In this document: piece by piece, positions 16,473-23,239 of the stretch
How the letters are laid out: every line of letters starts with the position of its first letter
How positions within the stretch are numbered: position 1 is the stretch's first letter
DNA from: Gp6-AA40 sp050742535
GTDB taxonomy: Bacteria; Acidobacteriota; Vicinamibacteria; Vicinamibacterales; UBA2999
NCBI GenBank assembly: GCA_050742535.1
Contig: JBOGIQ010000054.1
Span: 1-23,239, forward strand
Length of the DNA stretch: 23,239 nucleotides
Direction of reading: 5' to 3'
Position numbers and translations under genes: made by a program
Notes under the pieces: model-generated
Told to the model about the DNA's origin: nothing
The model's database searches: none
The model's input: the letters and a program-made list of their open reading frames with translations, nothing else

Positions 16473-16688
16473 ACTGTGTATGTCTTAGTTCGCGAAGACC
16501 AGAACGAGATGGGCTTTGTCGACGCTGCTGTCCTCGGTGTATTCGCCACGCAGGAGAACGCCCACGCTGCGCAGCGCGTCGACGAGGCGTCAGCACGTCG
16601 AAAGGGCCTGCGCAGCGCCATGGACCCGCGGATTGGCGACGGCGAATGGGATGTGTCCTGGGGAATCGAGGAACACGCTCTCGCCTAG
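16470..16688 (+). CDS. Small cytoplasmic protein resembling DUF7336
   Basis: The gene encodes 72 residues without signal peptide or membrane segment. The pattern MTVYVLVREDQNE, LGVFATQENAHAAQ and a final GEWDVSWGIEEH resembles the short DUF7336-type beta-beta-alpha domain (V-Y-V-L-x-H/E..., G-V-F-x-x-x-E-x-A), a family of unknown function. This recognition is from memory and is tentative. The gene is convergent with the DUF2075 gene, and the two stop codons overlap in the tetramer CTAG at 16685-16688. Such tight packing within a flanked island suggests the two arrived together, although convergent orientation means they are not one operon. Confidence 0.7.
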   Translation: MTVYVLVREDQNEMGFVDAAVLGVFATQENAHAAQRVDEASARRKGLRSAMDPRIGDGEWDVSWGIEEHALA

Positions 16689-18661
16689 ACTTCTGCGATT
16701 CCCAGGTTGACCAGATATCGATAGGTGTCGTCGTAAAAGCCGGGCAGCCGCGTTGGATCTGACCCTTCCCCTGGGGGCACGAATAACACCATACCCTGTC
16801 GCGCGCGAGTCAAGAGAACGCGGTAGGCGTTAAGCAAGTACCGCTTGCGATCTTCCTTGTGAATGGTCGTCCACGTGTCCCCGCGAAACGAGTGATACCG
16901 CCAACCATCCGAATGCTGCCGCAGGTCGGCATCCCATGTGACGCACACCCAATCGAGCTCGAGCCCCTGCACCTGGAATTCAGTGGCGGCATCCTCGAGA
17001 TAATAGCTGGAGCGCGTGTCGTGTCGGTCGTTGAGAAACCACTGCACAGGGTCGACGTTGACGCGCACGTCGATCGCGTGCGGCTTCAGCCGCTGCGCTT
17101 GCGACGAAGCCACGAGGCCGTACCGTTCCGTACCCCTGGCGCGACTTCGAATCCACGCCTTCGCACGTGTGAGATCCCGTGTGACCGCTACGGGGTATCG
17201 TGGTGCGACGTCATGGAGCAGCGTCTGCGCCGACCGTACATCGCAATCGAGAACTGCCTTGACGAAGGCCGATACCTTCTCCGACCTGAACGATCTCATC
17301 GATGTGGAAAGGTGTAGGCGTTCGTCCCATTCGACAACACGCTGAGAGGTCAAAAGAGCCAGTGCGGATTGTGCCGCGTACTCAGAGTCGGTGAGGTTTG
17401 GGGAGACAAAGACACGCCAATACGGAAATTTTGTACGCACTGCATCCAGCCATTCAACGATTCCCGCTTCACCCGTATGAATCTCCTGGCCGCCGCCCAC
17501 AAGGCAGACGACGACTGCCCACGTTGGGTGGCGCTCTAGGTACGAAATCAGAAATTCAGGTTCTGACTGAGTGAAGCTCGCGATCTTCTTCCGACGACGC
17601 ATGAAGTCGGACGTCTTCGCCTGCGTCCACGCTCGTTGAGCTTCGTCAAAGATCACCACGTGGTCGTAGGGCGCGCTCGTGGTGCGAACACCCTCATCTC
17701 GAAAATGGTGGACATTCTGGATAAACGGCTTGACGCGCTGCCGAATAACGCCTTTACGCTCGCTATTACCAATGCGGTGAAGTTCGTCGCGGGTGAGCGC
17801 CTCCTGGAGAACGGAGACGAGCGGACCGTTTCCCGAAAGGTACACCGCCCGCGCTTCGCCGAGTTCCCGCCTTCGCGTCGCGACGTTCAGGCCCACCAGC
17901 GTCTTACCAGCGCCGGGCACACCGGTCACAAGGACGATCGCCTTCTGGCGGTCCGTCCGCGCGCGATCGATGATGTCCTCGACCGCCACTGACGTCAGAC
18001 TGAGGTTCTTCGCACCGGCGTCGTGACGAGAGATGGCCTCAACTGAGTGTTTCGCGTAGAGCGACCGCGCAGCTTCGATGATCGTCGGAGTCGGGTGATA
18101 GGGCGCCGAGCCCCACGCGTCGGCGTCGATGGCGGGCCCGGCAATACCCGGAAGAGCCTCCTGAATCGCGTCACGAAGCTGACCGCGACCGCATCGAAAA
18201 GGAGGCCGCACGTCGTCTGCGTGGGGCACTTGCCACGCCTGGTCCCCAGACACGGCGTTGGTTGCGACCAACACGGGGAAGAGCGCGGCATGGTGACTGG
18301 CAGCATGAAAGTTCTTCAAGTCGAGCGCGTAGTCCCACGCCTGGTTGTAATCAGCAGTCCGGAATTGACGCTCGCCACACTTAAACTCAATTGGGAAGAC
18401 ACGGGAACCGGCAACGACAACGGCATCAATCCGACTGCCAAGTCTCGGCACGTTGAACTCGAGATACAACGTCCCCGTCAACCCTTCCAGAGCATTCCTC
18501 AGGATGGCGATCTCCTCGGCCCACGCCTCACGCTGCTCCGCCTCGAGCGAAAGCTCGTGAGCTGTCGCAAGGACGCCGAGGATCTGATTGGAATCGGTCG
18601 CGATGAACTGGTTAATCGGGGCCGAATAGTAGGCAGACGCGAGGGACAACACCGTTAGCAT
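16685..18661 (-). CDS. DUF2075 (Schlafen group 3-like) helicase with N-terminal nuclease-like region
   Basis: This 658-residue protein opens with YYSAPINQFI, typical of DUF2075 proteins. The segment YLEFNVPRLGSRIDAVVVAG followed by VFPIEFKCGE places E68, D79, E92 and K94 in a PD-(D/E)xK nuclease-like spacing. The P-loop GVPGAGKT is at 247-254 and Walker B VVIFDEAQRAW at 335-345. VVCLVGGGQEIHTGEAG is a motif III-like segment. The C-terminal region has DAATEFQVQGLELDWVCVTW and LLNAYRVLLTRARQGMVLFV, the superfamily 1 helicase motifs V-VI. It probably acts on DNA or RNA with ATP hydrolysis; a defence role is inferred from architecture and context only. The frame starts at ATG 18659-18661 with a poor ribosome-binding site; the GTG three codons later is possible. 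Confidence 0.85.
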   Translation of the reverse strand: MLTVLSLASAYYSAPINQFIATDSNQILGVLATAHELSLEAEQREAWAEEIAILRNALEGLTGTLYLEFNVPRLGSRIDAVVVAGSRVFPIEFKCGERQFRTADYNQAWDYALDLKNFHAASHHAALFPVLVATNAVSGDQAWQVPHADDVRPPFRCGRGQLRDAIQEALPGIAGPAIDADAWGSAPYHPTPTIIEAARSLYAKHSVEAISRHDAGAKNLSLTSVAVEDIIDRARTDRQKAIVLVTGVPGAGKTLVGLNVATRRRELGEARAVYLSGNGPLVSVLQEALTRDELHRIGNSERKGVIRQRVKPFIQNVHHFRDEGVRTTSAPYDHVVIFDEAQRAWTQAKTSDFMRRRKKIASFTQSEPEFLISYLERHPTWAVVVCLVGGGQEIHTGEAGIVEWLDAVRTKFPYWRVFVSPNLTDSEYAAQSALALLTSQRVVEWDERLHLSTSMRSFRSEKVSAFVKAVLDCDVRSAQTLLHDVAPRYPVAVTRDLTRAKAWIRSRARGTERYGLVASSQAQRLKPHAIDVRVNVDPVQWFLNDRHDTRSSYYLEDAATEFQVQGLELDWVCVTWDADLRQHSDGWRYHSFRGDTWTTIHKEDRKRYLLNAYRVLLTRARQGMVLFVPPGEGSDPTRLPGFYDDTYRYLVNLGIAEV

Positions 18662-18672
18662 ACCTGGCAGAA

Positions 18673-18694
18673 AGGCCGACCTGAAGGTCGGCCT
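18673..18694. repeat. Perfect hairpin between the DUF2075 gene and the hydrolase stub
   Basis: AGGCCGACCT (18673-18682) is exactly complementary to AGGTCGGCCT (18685-18694) around GA, and CTAC follows on the + strand. It sits 11 bp upstream of the helicase start and directly behind the stub's stop codon, at the edge of the inserted module. Confidence 0.75.
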
Positions 18695-18760
18695 CTACAG
18701 CACGGTACGCTCCTGCAGCCCGGCGATCACCGCCACCGCAATTGCGATCGCCTTCTTCAT
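18695..18760 (-). pseudogene. Stub of the alpha/beta hydrolase 5' end behind parC
   Basis: From ATG 18758-18760 the minus strand reads MKKAIAIAVAVIAGL, nearly the start of the intact hydrolase (MKQAIAIAVAAIAGL), then QERTVL and a TAG at 18695-18697. Homology stops after about 15 codons. The stub ATG is 7 bp after the parC stop, the spacing expected of an operon partner. It is too short to be functional and is best explained as the left-behind start of the hydrolase gene. Confidence 0.8.
18717..18760. repeat. Right copy of the 44-bp direct repeat flanking the DUF2075 module
   Basis: Matches 16280-16323 at 40 of 44 positions in the same orientation. The bases outside the 44 do not continue the match convincingly on either side. 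The two copies are about 2.4 kb apart and enclose the small gene and the DUF2075 gene. Confidence 0.85.
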
Positions 18761-18767
18761 TCGCGGC

Positions 18768-21161
18768 TTACGCCGGCGTCAGAGGTTGGGGATTCTCCAC
18801 GTCGTTCGGGATGACTCTCGTGAACTGCCCGCGCTGCAGCAGCTCGCGCCCCTTGCCGCCGCGGCCGGTGACTTCGTATTTGGCAGTGCTGATGGTCTGC
18901 TCGCTGCCCCGGCTGGTTTCCACACGCATCAGATCGCGATCGCCCGTTGACGCTATGAAGCCGAGCACATGATCCTCCTTCGACTGCAGCTTGATGAGGA
19001 TCACCCCTTTGCCCGGCCCGGACAGGTAATTCACCTCGTCGGCGCGACAGAGGATCGCGCGCGCGTCATGGGTGGCGGCAATCACGATTTCAGAGCCGGA
19101 GATCTTCGCGACGCCGACGACCTCGACACGGTCGGACGGCCGCGCGTAGCGCCGGCCGGCGCGCGTGCTCGGTTCGACGAACGATTCGAGACTGAAGCGC
19201 AGGCTGTAGCCGTCGCTCGTCACGGCAAGGGCGTGCACCGGCGGGGCGACACCTTCCTTCTTCGTCGCGATGTTGCCAGCCATCCGCGGATCCAGGCTGA
19301 ACGCGGCGATGATCCGCTCGCCGTCGCGAAGCTTGAAGAGCTTCTGCACCGGCTCGCCGTATCCCGTCGATGCGGGCACGTCGATGATGCGCGCGGTATA
19401 CGCCGCACCGAAATTGCTGAAGAAGGCCACGCTCGCCCGCGTGCTGCCCGGCAGCACGGCAAGGACGCTGTCGCCCTCGCGCAGCCTCGTCGTCGACAGA
19501 TCGCGGACTTCCTTCTGCCGCTTGACCCAGCCGTCGCGCGAGACAATCACCACGTTGTCTTCCTCGACGATGAAGTCGTCGGCGGAGAACTCGACGTCCT
19601 CATCGGCTTCGATGATCGTGCGGCGCTTGTCGTTCTTGCCGTACGTCGCCTGTACTTCCTCGATCTCCTCTCTGACCAGCTTCCAGCGGCTGTCCTCGTC
19701 CTTCAGCAGCCCGCCGATCTGCCGTGCACGCTTGCGCTTCTCGCCCAGCTCGTTCTGGATGACGAGGATCTCCAGCCGCGCGAGGCGGTACAGCTTGAGC
19801 TCGAGGATGGCGTCGGTCTGCTCGGCGTCGAGCCCGAAGCGCTTCATGATCTTCTCGGCCGAGTCCGCTTTCCCTTCCGACTTGCGGATGATCTTGATGA
19901 TCTCGTCGAGCGCGTCGAAGACCTTCTCGAATCCCTCGAGGATGTGAATGCGCTTCTTCAGCGCCTCGAGCTCGTGCGCGAGACGGTTGGTGACCACTTC
20001 CAGCCGGAAGTGCAGGAAGTGCCAGAGCATCGCCTTCAGGTCGAGACGCTCGGGACGGCCGACTTCCTCGTTCTCGGTAGGAATCAGGCAGGTGAGGTTG
20101 ACGAACACGTTCGTCTGCAGCGGGGTGTTCTTGAACAGGTACGCCATCACCATCTTCGGATCGGCATCCCCTTTCAATTCCAGCTCGATCCGCACATCGT
20201 CCGTGGACACGTCCTTGACGTCGAGCAGCGGCGGCAGCTTGCGCGACAGGACCACGTCGGCGATGCGTTCGACGAGGGCGGCCTTGTTGGTCGCGTAGGG
20301 AATGCTGGTGATATGCACGGTGCGTCCGCTTCGTGAGACGGATGCCGTTTCCCACGTGGCGCGAAGCCGGATCGTTCCCGATCCCGTCCGGTAGATTTCC
20401 TTCAGCTCGTCGGCGGAGTTGAGGATCTGCCCGCCGGTGGGAAAATCCGGTCCCTTCACGTAGCGACAGAGCTGCACGCTGCTGAGATCCGGGTTGTCGA
20501 GCAGCTTGATCAGCGCGGTGGACACCTCGCCGAGGTGATGCGGCGGGACGTTGGTGGCCATGCCGACGGCAATGCCTGTCGCGCCGTTGACCAGCAGATT
20601 GGGGAGCCGCGCGGGCAGGACCACCGGCTCGGTCCTCGTGCCGTCGTAGTTCGGCCGGAAGTGGACGGTCGACTGATCGATCTCCTCGAGGATCTCGTCC
20701 GCGATGCGCGCCAGACGGCACTCCGTGTAGCGCATCGCCGCGGCGCTGTCGCCGTCGAGGGATCCGAAGTTGCCCGAGCCGTCGATCAGCGGGTAGCGCA
20801 GCGAAAACGGCTGCGCCATGCGGACGAGCGTTTCGTACAGGGCGGCGTCGCCGTGAGGGTGATAGCTGCCCATGACGTCGCCCACGACTTTGGCGCACTT
20901 GCGATGCTTCGCGTCGGCGGTCAGGTTCTGCTGCCACATCGTGTAGAGGATGCGGCGCTGAACCGGCTTGAGACCGTCGCGGACGTCGGGCAGGGCGCGC
21001 GACGTGATGACCGACAGGGCGTAGTTGAGATAGCGGCTCTGCGCGGCCTCGTGCAGCGCGACGCCGTCGGTGAATCCGCCCGGCGGCGGCGCCGACGAGA
21101 GGCCGTCGTCTGAATCAGGCAGATCGAAGAGTGATGGGGTCGATTTTCGGGATTTGGCCAA
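18768..21161 (-). CDS. parC: DNA topoisomerase IV subunit A
   Basis: This 797-residue protein has the breakage-reunion core: YLNYALSVITSRALPDVRDG, KPVQRRILYTM, VVGDVMGSYHPHGDAALYET, and the catalytic tyrosine Y145 in AAAMRYTECRLARIA. A coiled-coil region spans about 400-520. The C-terminal beta-pinwheel (from about residue 535) carries only a degenerate GyrA-box-like TGRGGKG, which favours ParC over GyrA. It cuts and passes DNA duplexes together with ParE to separate chromosomes. The residue equivalent to E. coli ParC S80 is alanine (A106), while E110 matches E84. The first codon of the frame is TTG (21159-21161) with AGGAG unusually close, so the start is uncertain. The MocR gene ends 11 bp upstream on the same strand. 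Confidence 0.9.
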   Translation of the reverse strand: MAKSRKSTPSLFDLPDSDDGLSSAPPPGGFTDGVALHEAAQSRYLNYALSVITSRALPDVRDGLKPVQRRILYTMWQQNLTADAKHRKCAKVVGDVMGSYHPHGDAALYETLVRMAQPFSLRYPLIDGSGNFGSLDGDSAAAMRYTECRLARIADEILEEIDQSTVHFRPNYDGTRTEPVVLPARLPNLLVNGATGIAVGMATNVPPHHLGEVSTALIKLLDNPDLSSVQLCRYVKGPDFPTGGQILNSADELKEIYRTGSGTIRLRATWETASVSRSGRTVHITSIPYATNKAALVERIADVVLSRKLPPLLDVKDVSTDDVRIELELKGDADPKMVMAYLFKNTPLQTNVFVNLTCLIPTENEEVGRPERLDLKAMLWHFLHFRLEVVTNRLAHELEALKKRIHILEGFEKVFDALDEIIKIIRKSEGKADSAEKIMKRFGLDAEQTDAILELKLYRLARLEILVIQNELGEKRKRARQIGGLLKDEDSRWKLVREEIEEVQATYGKNDKRRTIIEADEDVEFSADDFIVEEDNVVIVSRDGWVKRQKEVRDLSTTRLREGDSVLAVLPGSTRASVAFFSNFGAAYTARIIDVPASTGYGEPVQKLFKLRDGERIIAAFSLDPRMAGNIATKKEGVAPPVHALAVTSDGYSLRFSLESFVEPSTRAGRRYARPSDRVEVVGVAKISGSEIVIAATHDARAILCRADEVNYLSGPGKGVILIKLQSKEDHVLGFIASTGDRDLMRVETSRGSEQTISTAKYEVTGRGGKGRELLQRGQFTRVIPNDVENPQPLTPA

Positions 21162-21172
21162 CTCTCCTGATC

Positions 21173-22489
21173 CTAATATGCGCGCGCGGTTGACGGCCGC
21201 GCTGCCACGGCGATGTCCGCAGCAAGGGCGTCCGCGAGGTTGACTGGGAGCGATGCCGTCGTGATTCGTACCGCCGCACCGCTGCGCATGCGAAACCGCT
21301 CACCAGGAGCGACGGCCCATCCGCACGCGGCCAGATGCTGCACCGCGGCATTTTCTTCACGAACCGGCACCCACACGTTGAATCCTGAACGGGCGGCAAC
21401 GGAGACGTTCTGACGGGCGAGCGCATCGACGAGCGCCCCTCGTCTCGTCGCGTACACGTCTGCCGCCTGCGCGAGGCGCCGGCCGCTCGAGGGATCCGAC
21501 CAGAGCGCGAGGGTCAGCTCCTGCAGGAGATGGCTCACCCATCGCACGCCCAGCGACTGGCGGCCCTGCACGCGCGCGATCGTCAGCTCATCGCCCACCA
21601 GCACGGCGACGCGCAGGTCGGGGCCGAGGAACTTGGACACCGAGCGCACGACGGCCCAGCGCCGCGCGTGCCCGCACACCGTGACGTACGGTGCCCCGGC
21701 GATCGGGCCGGCGGGATCGTTTTCGATGACGAGCAGCTCGTCGCGTTTTTTCAGCAGCGCGGCCAGCTCGGCGGCACGCGGCTTCGACCATGCGGCCCCC
21801 GTGGGATTCTGCGCGCGCGGGGTGAGCACCATGCCGCGAACGCCGCGGCCAAGGGCATCCGCGAGCGAGTCTGGCCGCGGCCCTTCATCATCGATCTGGA
21901 TCGGAACCAGGCTGAGCCCGGAAGCGCCGGCCAGATCGAGCAGCGCGGGCACGGACGGGTCTTCAACGGCAATGCGGTCGCCCGGCCGCAGGTGCTCGCG
22001 GAGCAGCCGCTCGACGCCGTCGAGCGCGCCCGACACGACGGCCATGTGCGTCGCGTCGACCTCGTCCGCGGCGAATTCGCCCGCGGCAAACGCCCTCAGC
22101 CGCGACTCGACCGCCGGCTCGCCGTACAGGCGGGGCGTGACGCCAATCCGGCCGAGCACCAGGCCGGGCGAGGGGAGCAGTTCGGGATCGGGATTTCCCG
22201 TTGCGAGATCGACCAGGCCCTCTGGAGCGGGGCGCTGGTCGGCAGGAAGCACCGGACTGGCCGGATTCGGCCGAACGCGGGTGCCGCGGCGGCCCTGCCC
22301 GACAACTATTCCCCGAGCGTGCAGGCGGCGGTAGGCGGCTGCCACGGTGACCGGGCTGAGCCTGGCCGACGAGGCCAGCTGGCGGATCGGCGGCAGTGAC
22401 TCACCAGGCGCGAGGACGCCAGCATGCACGGCATCCTCGATCGATCGGGCGAGCTCCCGCGCCGTCCGGCCGGCAAACTTACGATTCAC
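21173..22489 (-). CDS. MocR-type regulator (GntR HTH fused to class I aminotransferase-like domain)
   Basis: This 438-residue protein has an N-terminal winged helix of the GntR type (residues 5-72: RELARSIEDAVHAGVLAPGE, then LPPIRQLASSARLSPVTVAA). It is joined by a short linker to a fold-type I PLP domain (from about residue 90). The PLP-binding lysine is in VRSVSKFLGPDLRVA, and NPTG is present in TPRAQNPTGAAW. MocR proteins sense PLP or amino-acid ligands through the aminotransferase-like domain and control neighbouring or own genes. The frame starts at GTG 22487-22489, directly after a TACAAACT repeat and without a ribosome-binding site, so a leaderless message is possible. Whether it controls parC behind it or the divergent MutS-like gene is unknown. 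Confidence 0.88.
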   Translation of the reverse strand: MNRKFAGRTARELARSIEDAVHAGVLAPGESLPPIRQLASSARLSPVTVAAAYRRLHARGIVVGQGRRGTRVRPNPASPVLPADQRPAPEGLVDLATGNPDPELLPSPGLVLGRIGVTPRLYGEPAVESRLRAFAAGEFAADEVDATHMAVVSGALDGVERLLREHLRPGDRIAVEDPSVPALLDLAGASGLSLVPIQIDDEGPRPDSLADALGRGVRGMVLTPRAQNPTGAAWSKPRAAELAALLKKRDELLVIENDPAGPIAGAPYVTVCGHARRWAVVRSVSKFLGPDLRVAVLVGDELTIARVQGRQSLGVRWVSHLLQELTLALWSDPSSGRRLAQAADVYATRRGALVDALARQNVSVAARSGFNVWVPVREENAAVQHLAACGWAVAPGERFRMRSGAAVRITTASLPVNLADALAADIAVAARPSTARAY

Positions 22490-22519
22490 TACAAACTATA
22501 TTTTGTACTGTTACAAACT
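22490..22519. promoter_or_regulatory. Candidate MocR operator: repeated TACAAACT
   Basis: TACAAACT occurs at 22490-22497 and again at 22512-22519, 22 bp apart (about two helical turns). An inverted half-site TTTGTA lies between them at 22502-22507. The region is AT-rich against a GC-rich background and abuts the regulator's start codon. MocR/PdxR-type proteins are known to bind repeated half-sites near their own promoters. The specific assignment is inference. Confidence 0.5.
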
Positions 22520-22579
22520 TCCTGTCGAGTCGGGCGCTAGACGCATGATCGTCGTGGCGCGAACCCTTCGGGTGCGCGA

Positions 22580-22601
22580 GGCGAGCCTGTCAAGGCTCGC
22601 C
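22580..22601. repeat. Hairpin, copy 1 of an adjacent pair
   Basis: GGCGAGCCT (22580-22588) pairs perfectly with AGGCTCGCC (22593-22601) around GTCA; CCAC follows. Copy 2 begins 17 bp later with a different stem but the same layout. Confidence 0.7.
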
Positions 22602-22618
22602 CCACGGAATGTCAGCCC

Positions 22619-22640
22619 GGCGCGCCTGACAAGGCGCGCC
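22619..22640. repeat. Hairpin, copy 2 of an adjacent pair
   Basis: GGCGCGCCT (22619-22627) pairs perfectly with AGGCGCGCC (22632-22640) around GACA; CCAC follows. It ends 33 bp before the GTG start of the MutS-like gene, so it lies in or near its leader. Confidence 0.7.
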
Positions 22641-22673
22641 CCACGAATTCCGGCTGAAGCACAATGCTGGGCT

Positions 22674-23239
22674 GTGACTCCGAGCGCTGAATACAGCCGG
22701 CGGCTGGAACAACGCCGCGCTGAGGAGAAGCGGTGGAGCCGCCAGGATGCCCGCCTCGCGTACGCTCGCCTTGCGGTTTTCGCGGTGGCGGTCGTGCTTC
22801 TCGTCCTTGCAATCCGCGGAAACGCGACGCCATGGCTGCTCGCCGCCCCGGCCGTCGTGTTTGGCGCGCTTCTCCACGCCCACGATCGGGTCCTGCGCCG
22901 GCTCACCTCGTCGCGCCGCGCCATCGCGTTCTATGAACGCGGCCTGGCGCGCATCGAGGATCGCTGGATCGGAACGGGAGAACCCGGCGATCGCTTCGCC
23001 GATGAACATCACCTCTACGCGCACGATCTGGACCTGTTCGGGCGCGGCTCGCTCTTCGAGCTCCTGTCCGTGGCGGCCACTCCGGCGGGCGAGGAAACGC
23101 TGGCGGCATGGCTGAAGTCTCCTGCAGCCGTCGACGAGGTCCGCGCGCGGCAGGACGCCGTCGCCGAGCTGACGGCCGCATTGGACCTGAGAGAATCGCT
23201 CGGGCGCGCCGCGCTCGATGTCCGCGCCGACGTACACAC
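22674..23239 (+). CDS. MutS-family protein with N-terminal membrane segments, cut by window edge
   Basis: The + strand is open from GTG 22674-22676 to the window end (188 codons). The product begins VTPSAEYSRRLEQRRAEEKR, has two hydrophobic segments (about 31-48 and 52-69), then FYERGLARIEDRWIGTGEPG, HLYAHDLDLFGRGSLFELLS and RARQDAVAELTAALDLRESL. The D-L-D-L-F-G-x-G-S-L-F-x-L-L and R-Q-x-A-V-x-E-L motifs are the start of the MutS core domain in the membrane-anchored MutS-like subgroup of Bacteroidota and Acidobacteriota; the ATPase part lies outside the window. Function is unknown and probably not canonical mismatch repair, since the mismatch-binding domain I is absent. No clear ribosome-binding site supports the GTG, so the start is tentative. 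Confidence 0.75.
   Translation, partial: MTPSAEYSRRLEQRRAEEKRWSRQDARLAYARLAVFAVAVVLLVLAIRGNATPWLLAAPAVVFGALLHAHDRVLRRLTSSRRAIAFYERGLARIEDRWIGTGEPGDRFADEHHLYAHDLDLFGRGSLFELLSVAATPAGEETLAAWLKSPAAVDEVRARQDAVAELTAALDLRESLGRAALDVRADVH

Noticed and set aside
16280..18760. Transposon with terminal inverted repeats
   Set aside because: The flanking repeats are direct, not inverted, derive from a gene start, and no transposase lies between them.
18969..20336. 455-codon + strand frame opposite parC
   Set aside because: Antisense shadow of a strongly conserved gene, with low-complexity Asp/Arg/Leu composition.
18768..21161. Calling this gene gyrA
   Set aside because: The C-terminal GyrA box is degenerate and a ParE-like partner is nearby; parC fits better, although a search against curated sets would settle it.

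Overview
The window looks like a chromosomal segment of an uncultured Acidobacteriota bacterium, most likely class Vicinamibacteria. The reasons are a protein of the VWFA-related acidobacterial type, a DUF6152 protein, receiver-HTH and MocR architectures familiar from that class, visibly high GC, and scattered short palindromes and heptamer repeats between genes. The taxonomic call is inference, because no rRNA or tRNA is present.

Layout. 1-1704: the left-edge remainder of a four-helix-bundle (S23/IVP-type) gene and a MATE exporter. 1745-3640: a decayed zone holding a four-helix-bundle pseudogene bracketed by heptamer repeats, a fragment of a topoisomerase B-subunit 3' end, a methyltransferase broken by a one-base frameshift, and a probable relic of a secreted protein. 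3663-6817: a minus-strand set of exported genes (a 16-cysteine secreted protein, a membrane-anchored DsbA-like oxidoreductase and a VWFA protein). 6940-9678: a degenerate response regulator behind parE. 9780-13647: an M1 metallopeptidase and an NYN/OST-HTH putative RNase, adjacent and co-directional. 13858-16323: a secreted MBL hydrolase, a DUF6152 protein and an alpha/beta hydrolase. 16470-18661: a short DUF7336-like gene and a DUF2075 nuclease-helicase, convergent. 18768-22489: parC and a MocR-type regulator. 22674-end: the start of a membrane-anchored MutS-family protein.

The most interesting structure is the DUF2075/small-gene module. It lies between two imperfect 44-bp direct repeats that are copies of the 5' end of the alpha/beta hydrolase gene. 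One copy is the living gene. The other is a 21-codon stub sitting 7 bp behind parC. This reads as an insertion that split an ancestral parC-hydrolase pair, and the cargo is a plausible but unproven defence-type system. Other observations worth checking are the heptamer tracts flanking the four-helix-bundle gene in inverted orientation, a family of hairpins whose stems differ in sequence but keep pairing (one lies inside the NYN reading frame), and the lysine/arginine-free 16-Cys exported protein next to its likely oxidase.

No CRISPR array, tRNA, rRNA, recognisable transposase or integrase was seen.
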